This document shows, in pieces, positions 43,451 to 55,249 of a stretch of 64,000 nucleotides of DNA. Under the pieces are notes generated by a model. It was not told the origin of the DNA and made no database searches. It saw nothing but the letters and a program-made list of their open reading frames with translations. The stretch spans positions 1 through 64,000 of the forward strand of contig NZ_FNHG01000009.1 in assembly GCF_900103475.1 (NCBI RefSeq), given 5' to 3'. Both the position numbers and the translations under genes were made by a program. Source of the stretch: Maricaulis salignorans. GTDB taxonomy: Bacteria > Pseudomonadota > Alphaproteobacteria > Caulobacterales > Maricaulaceae. How positions within the stretch are numbered: position 1 is the first letter of the stretch; the number at the start of each line of letters is the position of its first letter.

Positions 43451-45748
43451 ATGACTTCGCTCTCGATTTCCGACATGGCGCGCCCGGCGCCGCCCTCGCC
43501 TTATCTTGAAGGGCTCAATGCCGAGCAGCGCCAGGCTGTCGAGGCGCTTGATGGTGCCGTGCTGGTGCTCGCCGGTGCCGGCACCGGCAAGACGCGCGTG
43601 CTGACCACCCGCCTCGCCCACATCCTCGCCACCGGCCGTGCGCGCCCCTGGGAAATCCTCGCTGTCACCTTCACCAACAAGGCGGCACGCGAGATGAAGG
43701 AACGGGTCGGCAAGATTATCGGCGAAGCCGTTGAGGGCGTGCCGTGGATGGGAACCTTCCACTCGGTCTCGGCCCAGATCCTGCGCCGCCATGCCGAACT
43801 GGTGGGGCTGAAATCCGCCTTCACCATTATCGATACCGATGACCAGCTGCGCCTGATGAAACAGATCATCCAGGCCGAGGGCATTGATGAAAAGCGCTGG
43901 ACACCGCGCCATCTCGCCTCGGTGATTGATGGCTGGAAGAATCGCGGCCTGATGCCCGAACAGCTCGGCGAGGAAGACAAATACGCCTTCGCCGAAGGCC
44001 GTGGCAAAGATCTCTACGCGATGTATCAGGCGCGCCTGAAAGTGCTCAATTGCTGCGATTTCGGCGATCTCCTGCTGCACACGCTCCACATCCTGAAAGA
44101 CAATCCGGACGTGCTGGCCGAGTATCACCGCAAATTCCGCTATCTGCTGGTCGATGAGTATCAGGATACCAATGTCGCCCAATATATGTGGCTGCGCCTG
44201 CTGGCGAAAGGCACCGGAAATCTGTGCTGCGTCGGCGATGACGACCAGTCCATCTATGGCTGGCGCGGGGCCGAGGTCGACAATATCCTGCGCTTCGACA
44301 AGGATTTCCCCGGCGCCACCGTGGTGCGGCTGGAGCGCAATTACCGCTCGACCGAACATATTCTGGGCGCCGCCTCCGGCCTGATCTCCGCCAATCGCGA
44401 CCGGCTCGGCAAGACGCTGTGGACCGATGAGGAGGGCGGCGAGAAAGTCCAGGTTCGCGGCCTGTGGGATGGCGAGGCGGAAGCGCGCTTTGTCGCCGAG
44501 GAATGCGAGAACTGGGTCTCCGCCGGCCGTTCCTATGCCGATATTGCCATACTGGTACGCGCCTCCTGGCAGATGCGCGCCTTTGAAGAACGCTTCATCA
44601 TGCTCGGCCTGCCCTATAAGGTGATCGGCGGCCCGCGCTTCTTCGAACGCGCCGAAGTGCGCGATGCCCATGCCTATCTGCGTCTGGTGCGCTCACCGGA
44701 GGATGATCTCGCCTTCGAGCGTATCGTCAACACGCCCAAGCGCGGCATTGGCGAGACCAGCGTCCAGAAGATCGCCATGCTGGCGCGCGAAATGGGCGTG
44801 CCGATGACCGAGGCGACCCGCATCATGGTCGGCACCGACGAGATCCGCGGCAAGGCGCGCACCAGCCTTCAGGTCTTTCTGCGCGATCTGGCGCGCTGGC
44901 GCGACCTCTCCGAAACCAGCCCGCTCAACGAGATGGCCGAAATCATCCTCGATGAAAGCGGCTATACCGCCATGTGGCGCGAGGACAAGACGCCCCAGGC
45001 CGCCGGCCGGCTGGAAAACCTCAAGGAGCTCGTCAGCTCCATGGCCGAATGGGACACGCTGGAAGCCTATCTCGAACATGTCGCCCTGGTCACCGATGCT
45101 GACCGTGCCGTCAGCGAAGACGAGGTCTCCCTGATGACGCTGCACGGCGCCAAGGGTCTGGAATTCCCCCACGTCTTCCTGCCCGGCTGGGAAGAAACGG
45201 TCTTCCCCTCGCAGCGCTCACTCGATGAAGGCGGCACCAAATCCCTCGAGGAAGAACGCCGCCTCGCCTATGTCGGCATCACGCGCGCCCGCGAACGCGC
45301 CACCATCACCTTCACCGCCAACCGCATGATCTATGGCCGCTGGCAATCCGTCCTGCCGTCCAGATTCATCGATGAACTCCCCCACGACCATGTCGAGGCG
45401 CGCTCCGAGACCGGCTATTATGAAGGCGGCGGCCCCGGTTTCGAAAATGTCCGCCAGACCGCCGACCCGATGGCATCGAGCTATTCCAGCCCCGGCTGGA
45501 AACGCTACCAGGCCTCAGCCCAGGAAAACCGCCGCACAACCCCGCTCACCATCGACGCCAAGGCCAATCTGATCGAAAGCGGCCCCGTCGGCGGCGGCAG
45601 CGGCAAATGGAAAACCGGCGACCGGGTATTCCATGACAAGTTCGGCTATGGACGCATCAAGACGGCTGACGGCTCGAAACTCACCGTGGCGTTCGACAAG
45701 GCCGGGGTGAAGAAGGTGGTGGAGAGCTTTGTGCGGGAGCTGCCGTAA
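43451..45748 (+). CDS. uvrD: UvrD/PcrA-type superfamily 1 DNA helicase
   Basis: A 765-residue SF1A helicase. Visible motifs: Q motif LNAEQRQAVEAL, Walker A LAGAGTGKT (about 40-48), motif Ia AVTFTNKAAREMKERV, motif II YLLVDEYQDTN, motif III VGDDDQSIYGWRGA, motif IV LERNYRST, motif V SLMTLHGAKGLEFPHVFL, and motif VI EERRLAYVGITRARE. The C-terminal region has the GDRVFHDKFGYGRI Tudor-like segment of UvrD/PcrA. It works in excision and mismatch repair, 3' to 5'. The ATG at 43451 is weakly supported by AGG; ATG 43475 is an alternative. Confidence 0.95.
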   Translation: MTSLSISDMARPAPPSPYLEGLNAEQRQAVEALDGAVLVLAGAGTGKTRVLTTRLAHILATGRARPWEILAVTFTNKAAREMKERVGKIIGEAVEGVPWMGTFHSVSAQILRRHAELVGLKSAFTIIDTDDQLRLMKQIIQAEGIDEKRWTPRHLASVIDGWKNRGLMPEQLGEEDKYAFAEGRGKDLYAMYQARLKVLNCCDFGDLLLHTLHILKDNPDVLAEYHRKFRYLLVDEYQDTNVAQYMWLRLLAKGTGNLCCVGDDDQSIYGWRGAEVDNILRFDKDFPGATVVRLERNYRSTEHILGAASGLISANRDRLGKTLWTDEEGGEKVQVRGLWDGEAEARFVAEECENWVSAGRSYADIAILVRASWQMRAFEERFIMLGLPYKVIGGPRFFERAEVRDAHAYLRLVRSPEDDLAFERIVNTPKRGIGETSVQKIAMLAREMGVPMTEATRIMVGTDEIRGKARTSLQVFLRDLARWRDLSETSPLNEMAEIILDESGYTAMWREDKTPQAAGRLENLKELVSSMAEWDTLEAYLEHVALVTDADRAVSEDEVSLMTLHGAKGLEFPHVFLPGWEETVFPSQRSLDEGGTKSLEEERRLAYVGITRARERATITFTANRMIYGRWQSVLPSRFIDELPHDHVEARSETGYYEGGGPGFENVRQTADPMASSYSSPGWKRYQASAQENRRTTPLTIDAKANLIESGPVGGGSGKWKTGDRVFHDKFGYGRIKTADGSKLTVAFDKAGVKKVVESFVRELP

Positions 45749-46184
45749 GGGGGGCTCTATTTTTTTCCAAAAACCAAACCCTTGGCATCCCTGACGGATG
45801 AGGGGTAGATGTTTTTTGGGGGTGTAGGAGCGGCCCTCCAAGACGCCTATCCCCGCCCGACTTCTCAAAATCCCATGCCACAACAACGCCTTTCCCCTCC
45901 CCTTATCCCCACCCCCGAGAGCGGCGCCCATAATACCCCCACATTCCGCCCCGACCGGTGCACAGGAAAGGGCGGACGGGTGGCGCCGGGCTGGTCTTGA
46001 TCAGGCCGCCCTTAATTGCCCCCCAAAGGGCCGGGCTTCGCCGGGTTGTGGACGGTCCCCCGGGACACATTCACCGACACATCAATGCAGACCTCCCGAA
46101 GGATCGTCCGCAATGCCCCGGGGCGCATCGCCGCGGGCTAGATGACAAGTCAGTTGAAAGGCGCTCAACAAACGTCCAAACCAC
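45749..46184. other. Non-coding stretch between uvrD and prmA
   Basis: No convincing gene is seen in these 436 bp. Just after uvrD, GAGC/GCTC followed by TATTTTTTT (about 45736-45770) may act as a weak terminator. A pyrimidine-rich region follows at 45880-45950, and a GGGCCGGGCTTCGCCGGG hairpin lies near 46027. The prmA promoter must lie somewhere here but is not obvious. Confidence 0.4.
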
Positions 46185-46200
46185 CCCTGAACCATCAGGG
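46185..46200 (+). promoter_or_regulatory. Hairpin covering the prmA ribosome-binding site
   Basis: CCCTGA-ACCA-TCAGGG is a perfect 6-bp stem with a 4-base loop. Its right arm includes CAGGG, the only ribosome-binding candidate, about 9 bases before the prmA ATG. It could reduce translation of prmA when folded. Confidence 0.4.
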
Positions 46201-46209
46201 AATAACCGC

Positions 46210-47070
46210 ATGAGCACGATCTGGCGCCTCACCGCTTTTGCCGATTTCAAACCGCTGGCCGATGCCGTCGAGCGGCTGGACGAGGTCTATCCACCGATTG
46301 CCCTGTCCTGGCTGTTGTTCGAGGACGGCGCGGCAGCGCGGATGGATGTCCTGTTTGAAGCACGCCCCGATGAGGCGGCCTTCCGGGAGGCTTCAGGCCT
46401 GACCGGTGATATCGCGATCAGCGTCGAGGCGATGCCCGATGAGGACTGGGTGCGGATCTCGCTGGAAGGGTTGAAGCCGGTCGATGCCGGGCGGTTCGTC
46501 CTGTACGGCGCGCATGATCGCGACGCCATCACGGCCGGGCAGATCGGGATCGAGATCGAGGCCGGACCGGCTTTCGGCACCGGTCATCACGGCACCACGC
46601 GCGGCTGCCTGATCGCCTTTGACGACATGCTCAATGCCGGCTTTGAGCCGAACACCGTGTTTGATCTGGGCTGCGGCACGGCCGCGCTGGCGATCGCCGC
46701 CGCCAAGGTCCTGCCCGACGCCGAAGTGATGGCCTCGGACATCGATCCGGAAGCGGTCGAGGAGAGCGCCGAGAATTGCACCAAGAATGGTACGCCGGGA
46801 ATTGATTGCTTCGTCGCCGAAGGGCTCGATCATGGCAAGCTGGCGGGCCGCGAATTCGAGCTGATCTTCGCCAATATTCTCGCCGGCCCGCTGGTCGATC
46901 TCGCGCCGGGCATTGCCAACGCCCTGGCGCCGGGCGGACGGGTCATCCTGTCCGGTCTGTTGACCGAACAGGAAGCCTGGGTGCGCGCCGCCTATGAATC
47001 GGCCGGGCTCGACGTCCACCGCCAGCCGCCGCTTGAGGGCTGGGAGTGTCTGGTAGCAAGCAAGCGGTAG
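46210..47070 (+). CDS. prmA: Ribosomal protein L11 methyltransferase (PrmA)
   Basis: A 286-residue protein. The N-terminal substrate-recognition domain (about 1-95) is followed by the SAM-binding domain: AFGTGHHGTTRGCL, FDLGCGTAALAIAA (motif I), and IFANILAGPLVDLAP (NxLxxP motif). It trimethylates ribosomal protein L11. The ATG at 46210 is chosen because the upstream frame has no homology. The length is typical of alphaproteobacterial PrmA. Monocistronic, with a hairpin over its ribosome-binding site. Confidence 0.94.
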   Translation: MSTIWRLTAFADFKPLADAVERLDEVYPPIALSWLLFEDGAAARMDVLFEARPDEAAFREASGLTGDIAISVEAMPDEDWVRISLEGLKPVDAGRFVLYGAHDRDAITAGQIGIEIEAGPAFGTGHHGTTRGCLIAFDDMLNAGFEPNTVFDLGCGTAALAIAAAKVLPDAEVMASDIDPEAVEESAENCTKNGTPGIDCFVAEGLDHGKLAGREFELIFANILAGPLVDLAPGIANALAPGGRVILSGLLTEQEAWVRAAYESAGLDVHRQPPLEGWECLVASKR

Positions 47071-47087
47071 GCTTGCGCCATATTGGC
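47060..47087 (+). other. Hairpins overlapping the prmA stop codon
   Basis: GCAAGC-ggtag-GCTTGC (47060-47076) is perfect and includes the TAG stop codon; directly after comes GCCA-tat-TGGC (47077-47087). There is no T-run, so termination is not assured; stabilising the 3' end is possible. Confidence 0.3.
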
Positions 47088-47101
47088 AGCAGGCCGACAG
47101 G

Positions 47102-47260
47102 CTATTTGCGCCTGGCTTTCAGACCACAGGCCGACAGGAAGCTGTTGACGTCATGACCACCGCCGCGCAGCCGCACGCCGGCGCGTTCGCGCGAGCGATC
47201 CAGGGTCCGGGTGAAACTGTCCGAGCCATTGAGGTGCAGGAATTCATCCATCGAGTACAT
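47102..47260 (-). CDS. Possible small protein
   Basis: A 52-residue frame starts at ATG 47260 with YSMDEFLHLNGSDSFTRTLD and ends in a basic tail. It looks protein-like in composition, but there is no family and no good ribosome-binding site. The frame stays open to 47428, but that part is less natural. It lies in the 356 bp between prmA and the aminopeptidase gene, on the opposite strand. It may be spurious. Confidence 0.35.
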   Translation of the reverse strand: MYSMDEFLHLNGSDSFTRTLDRSRERAGVRLRGGGHDVNSFLSACGLKARRK

Positions 47261-47426
47261 GTCGAAATCTTTCGTCTGTGCGGTGTGGCCGCAATCGGGG
47301 TTCGCCCTGCCTTTGCAATGCTTTGCTCCGGGTGTGGAGGCCCTTTGCTGCAGGTCCGGCCTGCGCAAATGCATGCAGGAGCCGACAGGCATTGAAACCC
47401 GGCCCGCAGGGGCATAACTTCCCGCC

Positions 47427-49265
47427 ATGACCCAAATGATCTCCCAGACTTTCGACGTAAAAGGCGGCTTTCACTTTGGCCGCGACAATGTCCCCAAGCT
47501 GCGCGCAGAGCTGGAAAAGCTCGGCCTCGATGGCTTTCTCGTCCCGCATGAGGATGAGTATGATAATGAGTATCTGCCTGATTGTAATGAGCGTTTGCTG
47601 TGGATCGCCGGCTTCTCCGGTTCCGCTGGCGCCGCCATTGTGATGAGCGACCGCGCCGCGATTTTCGTCGACGGACGCTATACCGCCCAGGTCAAGCACC
47701 AGGCCGCGCCGGAAATCTTCGATTATTGCGACCTGGTCAATCAGGGCATGTATGGCTGGATCGAGGAATACGGCAAGCCCGGCGAGAAGATCGGCTATGA
47801 TGCCCGTCTGCACAGCCCGGCCGCCCTCGACTTGCTCCAGACCGCCGCGATGCGGGCCAAGGTCGAACTGGTCGCGGTCGAGACCAATCCGATCGATCTG
47901 GCCTGGACCGACCGTCCGGCGGCGCCAATGGCGCAGATCAACCCTCAACCGATTGAATTTGCGGGCGAAGACCATAGCTCCAAACGCCAGCGCATCGGCA
48001 TTGCCGTCGAGCGCGGCGGCGCGGATGCCGCCGTCATCACGGCGCCGCCCTCGATCGCCTGGCTGTTCAATATCCGTGGCGGCGATGTCTCGCGCTCGCC
48101 CCTGCCGCTCTCCTCCGCGATCATCAACAAGGACGGCACCGCCACCCTTTTCGTCGCTCCGGAAAAGATCACCGACGAAACCCGCAGCCATCTGGGAAAC
48201 CAGATCGCCCTGCGTCCGGAAAGCGAATTCGAGGCCGGCCTGTCCGAGCTCGAGGGCAAGACCGTCCGCGTCGATCCGGCCACGGCCTCGGCCTGGGTGC
48301 TCGAACGCCTCGGTGCCGGCGGTGCACGCGTGCAGAAACTGGAAGATCCGGTGATGCGCCCGAAGGCGGTCAAGAACGCCGCCGAGATCGAAGGCTCACG
48401 CCAGGCGCATATCCGAGATGGCGGCGCCATCGTCAAATTCCTGCACTGGCTCGACACAATCGCCCAGACCGGCGAAGTCGATGAAATCATCGCCGCACGC
48501 AAGCTGGAATCGATCCGCAAGACCTTGCCCGAACTCAGAGATCTGTCCTTCGACACCATCTCCGGTGCCCAGGCCAATGGCGCCTTCGCGCATTACCGCG
48601 TCTCCGAGGCGAGCAATCTGAAACTCGTGCCCGGTTCGCTCTATCTGGTTGATAGTGGCGGCCAATATCCCGATGGCACCACAGACATCACCCGCACCGT
48701 GCCGATCGGCCAGCCGACGGCGGAAATGCGCACCCAGTTCACCCGCGTCCTCAAGGGCCATATCGCCCTGTCGCGCGTGCGCTTTCCCAAGGGCACGACC
48801 GGCACCCAGCTCGACATCCTGGCCCGCCTGCCCCTGTGGGAAGCCGGCTTCGATTATGATCACGGCACCGGCCACGGCGTCGGCGCCTTCCTTGGCGTGC
48901 ATGAAGGCCCGCAACGCATCGCCAAATCGCCCAATGCCGTCGCGCTGGAGCCGGGCATGATCCTGTCCAATGAGCCGGGCTATTACAAGGAAGGCGGCTA
49001 TGGCATCCGGATCGAGAACCTTCAGGTCGTCACCGAGGCCGAACTGATCGATGGCGGCGACCGGCCGATGCTCGGCTTTGAAAGCCTGACCATGGCGCCG
49101 ATCCATCGCGAGCTGATCGATGTCCCCTCACTGACCCCGGCCGAGCTTGAATGGCTTGACGCCTACCACGCCGAAGTGCGCCAACGCATCGCTCCGCTGG
49201 TCGATGGCGAGGTCGCAGCCTGGCTGTACAGCGCGACCGAGCCGCTCGCAGGCGCCACCCCCTAG
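47427..49265 (+). CDS. Xaa-Pro aminopeptidase (M24B family)
   Basis: A 612-residue enzyme with two creatinase-type N-terminal domains (about 20-150 and 165-315) and a pita-bread M24 catalytic domain (about 320-540). The metal ligands are visible in LVDSGGQYPDGTTDITRT (two Asp), DHGTGHGVGAFLGVHEGP (His), LSNEPGYYKEGGYGIRIEN (two Glu). It removes the N-terminal residue next to proline. The longer three-domain form resembles eukaryotic-type APP1 rather than E. coli PepP (441 residues). It is followed directly by a lipoprotein gene whose GTG shares the G of the TAG stop. Confidence 0.94.
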   Translation: MTQMISQTFDVKGGFHFGRDNVPKLRAELEKLGLDGFLVPHEDEYDNEYLPDCNERLLWIAGFSGSAGAAIVMSDRAAIFVDGRYTAQVKHQAAPEIFDYCDLVNQGMYGWIEEYGKPGEKIGYDARLHSPAALDLLQTAAMRAKVELVAVETNPIDLAWTDRPAAPMAQINPQPIEFAGEDHSSKRQRIGIAVERGGADAAVITAPPSIAWLFNIRGGDVSRSPLPLSSAIINKDGTATLFVAPEKITDETRSHLGNQIALRPESEFEAGLSELEGKTVRVDPATASAWVLERLGAGGARVQKLEDPVMRPKAVKNAAEIEGSRQAHIRDGGAIVKFLHWLDTIAQTGEVDEIIAARKLESIRKTLPELRDLSFDTISGAQANGAFAHYRVSEASNLKLVPGSLYLVDSGGQYPDGTTDITRTVPIGQPTAEMRTQFTRVLKGHIALSRVRFPKGTTGTQLDILARLPLWEAGFDYDHGTGHGVGAFLGVHEGPQRIAKSPNAVALEPGMILSNEPGYYKEGGYGIRIENLQVVTEAELIDGGDRPMLGFESLTMAPIHRELIDVPSLTPAELEWLDAYHAEVRQRIAPLVDGEVAAWLYSATEPLAGATP

Positions 49266-49792
49266 TGGCGCGCTTTGGTATCGTCCTTGCGGCACTGATC
49301 CTGAGCGGCTGTTTCTATTCGGAACGGCCGCTGATCACCCGCCGCGCGGCCGAGTTTCCGATCGCTGACGGGTTTTACACCCACACGCCCTATCTGACCG
49401 ACGGCACCCCGTTCGACCAGCCGATGTGGCGCGGTGAGATTCGCCGGCGCGGCGTCAGCTATTATTCGGAAGTGGTGGATTTCCCGCACGAAAATGTCCG
49501 CCTGCGCGAACTCTCGCGCGGGATATATGTGGCGATGAAGCCCGATGACGACAACTGGGTCTATGGACTGGCCTGGGTCTATCCCAACGGCATCATCACC
49601 TATCACCAACCGTCCTGCGCGGAGCTGGCGCAGTCCGTCCTCGATGATTACGACGTCACCCAGACCGAGGGCGAAGCGGGCTATTGCCGCGTCAATGACT
49701 GGGACCGGCTCAGCGGGATCATGCTGAGCTATCTCGAGGCCGTGGGTGAGCCACGCATTGACGGCGTTTACCGGCTGGTCGAGGCGGATTGA
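49265..49792 (+). CDS. Small predicted lipoprotein
   Basis: A 175-residue product starting at GTG 49265, whose first G is the last base of the upstream TAG. Residues 1-16 form a short lipoprotein signal with lipobox LSGC. The mature region has several tyrosine/tryptophan-rich segments (WVYGLAWVYPNG) and two more cysteines. No family is recognised. It is co-transcribed with the aminopeptidase gene. A functional tie is not evident. Confidence 0.75.
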   Translation: MARFGIVLAALILSGCFYSERPLITRRAAEFPIADGFYTHTPYLTDGTPFDQPMWRGEIRRRGVSYYSEVVDFPHENVRLRELSRGIYVAMKPDDDNWVYGLAWVYPNGIITYHQPSCAELAQSVLDDYDVTQTEGEAGYCRVNDWDRLSGIMLSYLEAVGEPRIDGVYRLVEAD

Positions 49793-49868
49793 GCCTGCTG
49801 CGTCAAAGGGGTGTTGGGGTCTGCGAAGCATGAGCTTCGATTTCCGCCCTCACCGTCGAACAGCACTG

Positions 49869-51338
49869 CTACAGCAGTGCCCGTAAGGTCTGGACATGTT
49901 TCCGTCCGACCGGAATTTGCCTGCCAACGGTCAGGCTAAGCTCATAACGGCTGCCCTCATAGGTGTGGAGCGCGTCCACAACATCCAGATTGACCGCCCA
50001 GGATCGGTGCACACGCTGAAAGGTTTCGGGCAAATGGTTCAAAACCTGGCTGAGGCCACGCCCGTCCAGGGTCACGGCATTATTGAGAGAGTGAATTTCG
50101 GTATAATTGCCCGCGGCTTTCAAAAACAGGATCGCCTCGATCGGCAAAAAGCGCGTCCGCCCGGTTTCCGTCACGGCGAGGGTTTTGGGCTTTGCGACCT
50201 CCACCGGCAGAGGGACAAGCACAAAATCATGTCGCAGAAGAGCGTGACCAAACAGGATGGTCGCCAGCAAATAGGCGCCCCGGTCGAGCAAATCCCCTGG
50301 CGCTACCTGGCTGTAGACCGCGATGGCCACAAGCGGGATTGCGAGCAAGACCGCTGACTGGTCCGTGCGAAAACCTGTCCAGACTGACCAGAGCCCGGCT
50401 GCTCCGGCCAAAAGGCCAATGGCTATGGCGGAGCGTGCATCGTACCCGCTGGACGCCAACACCCCTGTGGCGGCCAACAGGACGGCGCCCCAGAAAACAA
50501 GGCGCAGCCATCGCGGTGGAGCCGACCATCGCAAAAGCCCATAGCGCAACAGGCTGGCGCCAAAGACAAAGAAACCTGTGAGCTGGATGGCCTGTCGTGG
50601 CTGATGCCAGTCATAGGGATAGTTGATGAGCGCGCGGGATATTTCTGCGCCACCCGCGATCAACAACCCCGTCAATGCTATGATCAACCATTGGCCCGGC
50701 GGGTATTTTCGGGCGCGGGAGAGATGAGCCGCCAACAAGGTCAGGCCGGCCAAGGCGCCCGCCACAAGGATGATGGGTCCATAGTATCGCAGAGGGCGCC
50801 GCGCATCGTCGCGATACGGCAAAATGGAGAGCGTCTGGAAGAGTATCGCGGGCTGGTACCCCGCGTGATGACTCGAATAGTGCAGCATGACCCGATTGCC
50901 CTCATCGCCAATCAAGCCGGACGGAATCGCAAACAGGCCGTCAATTTGCCCGGCCTGCTCGTCGTGCGGCGCGTATCCCGGGACACCTTTCGAACCGATC
51001 AGCACGCCGTTGAAATAGACATCGGCCGAAAATGGGCCGCCCATCTGGATCGCCAATGGACGATCACGCGGGAGCTCTCGGGCCGGCGACCACCGCAGCC
51101 AGGCATCTGTTTGCGGATCTGGCAGATCGGCAAAATCGAGGGTTTCGGCCTCTCCCCAAGCAGAATCTGAATCCAGCGGAGCCGTCGCGCGGAACTCAAC
51201 TGTCTCGGCGGAGTCGATGACGCGCGGGGTGACGGACTGTCCGGTCAGGGCGAGAATCCCGATCGCAACCAGCAGAACGATGCAAACCTCAACGAGTCTC
51301 TCAAAGAGCTTTTTCGCAATGAGTTGTTCATCATCCAT
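49869..51338 (-). CDS. Membrane-bound LytTR-domain transcription regulator
   Basis: A 489-residue protein. It has a membrane helix near 15-33, a periplasmic jelly-roll-like domain at about 45-170 (with AIQMGGPFSADVYFNGVLIGSK in two parts), about seven membrane helices at 182-370, and a cytoplasmic LytTR DNA-binding domain at about 385-489 (RFLPIEAILFLKAAGNYTEIH, FQRVHRSWAVNLDVVDALH, ELSLTVGRQIPVGRKH). This is a 7TMR-DISM-like sensor fused directly to DNA binding, so it can sense an external signal and act without a phosphorelay. It is divergent from a serine hydrolase gene over 346 bp, a probable target. Confidence 0.85.
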   Translation of the reverse strand: MDDEQLIAKKLFERLVEVCIVLLVAIGILALTGQSVTPRVIDSAETVEFRATAPLDSDSAWGEAETLDFADLPDPQTDAWLRWSPARELPRDRPLAIQMGGPFSADVYFNGVLIGSKGVPGYAPHDEQAGQIDGLFAIPSGLIGDEGNRVMLHYSSHHAGYQPAILFQTLSILPYRDDARRPLRYYGPIILVAGALAGLTLLAAHLSRARKYPPGQWLIIALTGLLIAGGAEISRALINYPYDWHQPRQAIQLTGFFVFGASLLRYGLLRWSAPPRWLRLVFWGAVLLAATGVLASSGYDARSAIAIGLLAGAAGLWSVWTGFRTDQSAVLLAIPLVAIAVYSQVAPGDLLDRGAYLLATILFGHALLRHDFVLVPLPVEVAKPKTLAVTETGRTRFLPIEAILFLKAAGNYTEIHSLNNAVTLDGRGLSQVLNHLPETFQRVHRSWAVNLDVVDALHTYEGSRYELSLTVGRQIPVGRKHVQTLRALL

Positions 51339-51684
51339 GCGAGCAGTTCGTCATTTTTTGCTATCGCTGGCAAGGCGGCAGGGGCATTAGCGGCGCACCA
51401 ACCAGCCAGAATCAGGAGTGAAACCCATGCTGCCTGCAACGATAGGTGCCTTCCCGCGTCATGTCACAGGAAGCCCGATGTTGGCGTCAGAGATCTGAAG
51501 GCGGCGCGTCGACCGGGTGCTTGCCTGGTCGCATGGGCAATGGCATCTGGACGAGGTTTTGTGACCATGAATGGCATCACTTGCTCTGTGTGGCGTGGCG
51601 TCCACACATCGCACCACCACCGCGAGAACGAACATCCACCGACCCGATCCCACCTGTGCTCGGGGCTCTACAGGAACTGTGCCT
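51339..51684. other. Divergent intergenic region, LytTR regulator / serine hydrolase
   Basis: These 346 bp separate two outward-facing genes and should contain both promoters. I cannot find a clear LytTR-type direct repeat or a good -10/-35 pair. Sequence is otherwise like the surroundings. An operator for the LytTR protein is expected here by position, not demonstrated. Confidence 0.3.
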
Positions 51685-52986
51685 ATGCGTAGCTATCTTT
51701 TGCTTGTTGTGTCCGCCCTCGCCGCAATTGCGGCCTGGGCTGCACTCATTTTCACCGGGACCGTGAATGGCTGGACCCGCACCGCCCTCGCCGAGCCGGG
51801 CGATGTGAGCGGCTTTCTGCAGGCCGCCACCGAAATGATCGACACCGACCATCATGGCAATCTTGGATTTGCTATGCTGGAAAATGGTGAAATCGCCGGA
51901 GAATATTATGTCTCCGTTGGCGCGCCGATTGACCGCGACACCAGTTTTCAGGTGGCATCCTTGAGCAAATGGATTTCGGCGGTCGGCATCATGGCGCTGG
52001 TCGAGGACGGGACCATTGATCTGGACACACCAATCTCATCCTATCTGCACAGCTGGCAATTGCCCCAAGGCGAGTTCGACAATGACGGCGTCACAGTGCG
52101 CCGCCTGCTCAGCCATACCGCTGGTTTGACTGACGGTCTGGGTTATGGCGGGTTTGCGCCGGGGCAGGACATTCAGCCGCTGACCGAGTCGCTGACACAT
52201 GCTTCTGACGCCTCTCCTGGCGCTGATGGCCGGGTCCGCGTCGGTCTCGAGCCCGGCACACAGTTCGAATATTCCGGCGGTGGCTATTCCCTGCTGCAAT
52301 TACTGATCGAGGACGTTACTGGCGAGCCGTTCGAAACCTATATGCAGCGCACAGTCTTCCAGCCCCTGGGCATGGAGAACTCGACCTATATCGATGAGGT
52401 CAGCGATAACGGCAATCGGGCGGCCCTCTACGATGTCGATGGTACGGAGGCGATCCGCTACCGCTTCGCCGGGCTGGCCCCGACCGCACTCAACAGCTCG
52501 ACCGCCGATATGGTGCGTTTCCTCCAGTCAAATTTGGCAAACACGGCCGGCGGCATGGCCCGGCCCCACATTCTGCAACCCCAGACCCTTGCCCTGATGC
52601 GCCAACCGGAAGCCTCGCAATTCGGACTCGAAATCTGGGGTCTCGGCACCATTCTCTACGCACCAAACGGCCAGGGGGATTTCATCGCCGGACATGACGG
52701 CAGCAATGACCCCGCGATCAATTCCGCCGTTCGTTACGATCCGGCAAGTGGCGACGGTATTGTCGTGCTGGAAAGCGGAAACCGTTCTCTCGCCACCCGG
52801 ATCGCCGGAGAGTGGGTGTTTTGGCAAAGCCACGAGCTCGATGTCCTGAGCTTCACGGGTATCGCTGAAAACATGATTCTGACGATCCTGGCCGGTGCCC
52901 TCGTTATAGTCCTCATCACGATCATCTTTGCCGCAAGCCTGGCGTGGCGCCGCCGACGGCGACGCCGCCGCGCTGCTGCGGCGTAA
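51685..52986 (+). CDS. Beta-lactamase-fold serine hydrolase, membrane-anchored
   Basis: A 433-residue protein. An N-terminal signal anchor (about 4-22) precedes a class C beta-lactamase-fold domain with SxxK in VASLSKWISAVG, the Tyr motif as YSGGGYSLLQ (YxG instead of the YxN typical of class C), and a late HDGSN in place of KTG. A C-terminal membrane helix (about 398-422) ends in a run of arginines. It is likely an esterase or peptidase of the periplasmic surface; true beta-lactamase activity is unlikely but possible. It is divergent from the LytTR regulator. Confidence 0.85.
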   Translation: MRSYLLLVVSALAAIAAWAALIFTGTVNGWTRTALAEPGDVSGFLQAATEMIDTDHHGNLGFAMLENGEIAGEYYVSVGAPIDRDTSFQVASLSKWISAVGIMALVEDGTIDLDTPISSYLHSWQLPQGEFDNDGVTVRRLLSHTAGLTDGLGYGGFAPGQDIQPLTESLTHASDASPGADGRVRVGLEPGTQFEYSGGGYSLLQLLIEDVTGEPFETYMQRTVFQPLGMENSTYIDEVSDNGNRAALYDVDGTEAIRYRFAGLAPTALNSSTADMVRFLQSNLANTAGGMARPHILQPQTLALMRQPEASQFGLEIWGLGTILYAPNGQGDFIAGHDGSNDPAINSAVRYDPASGDGIVVLESGNRSLATRIAGEWVFWQSHELDVLSFTGIAENMILTILAGALVIVLITIIFAASLAWRRRRRRRRAAAA

Positions 52987-53029
52987 CGCCGGGCTGGCGC
53001 GAAGCGGCGGGGGTAAAGGACAGGATCGC

Positions 53030-55171
<2,142 letters not shown>

Positions 55172-55249
55172 CTAGCCGGTTCCGGGCGCATTGTGGAGCG
55201 TTTGTCCGCGAGGTCGAGCGCGCGCTCACACCGCTTTGCAGTCAGCCCC

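Noticed and set aside
43415-44671. A 418-codon minus-strand frame
   Set aside because: Antisense to the UvrD-type helicase, which carries all SF1 motifs.
51571-51684. Upstream extension of the serine hydrolase frame
   Set aside because: The added 38 residues contain no signal or domain; the membrane anchor begins at the ATG at 51685.
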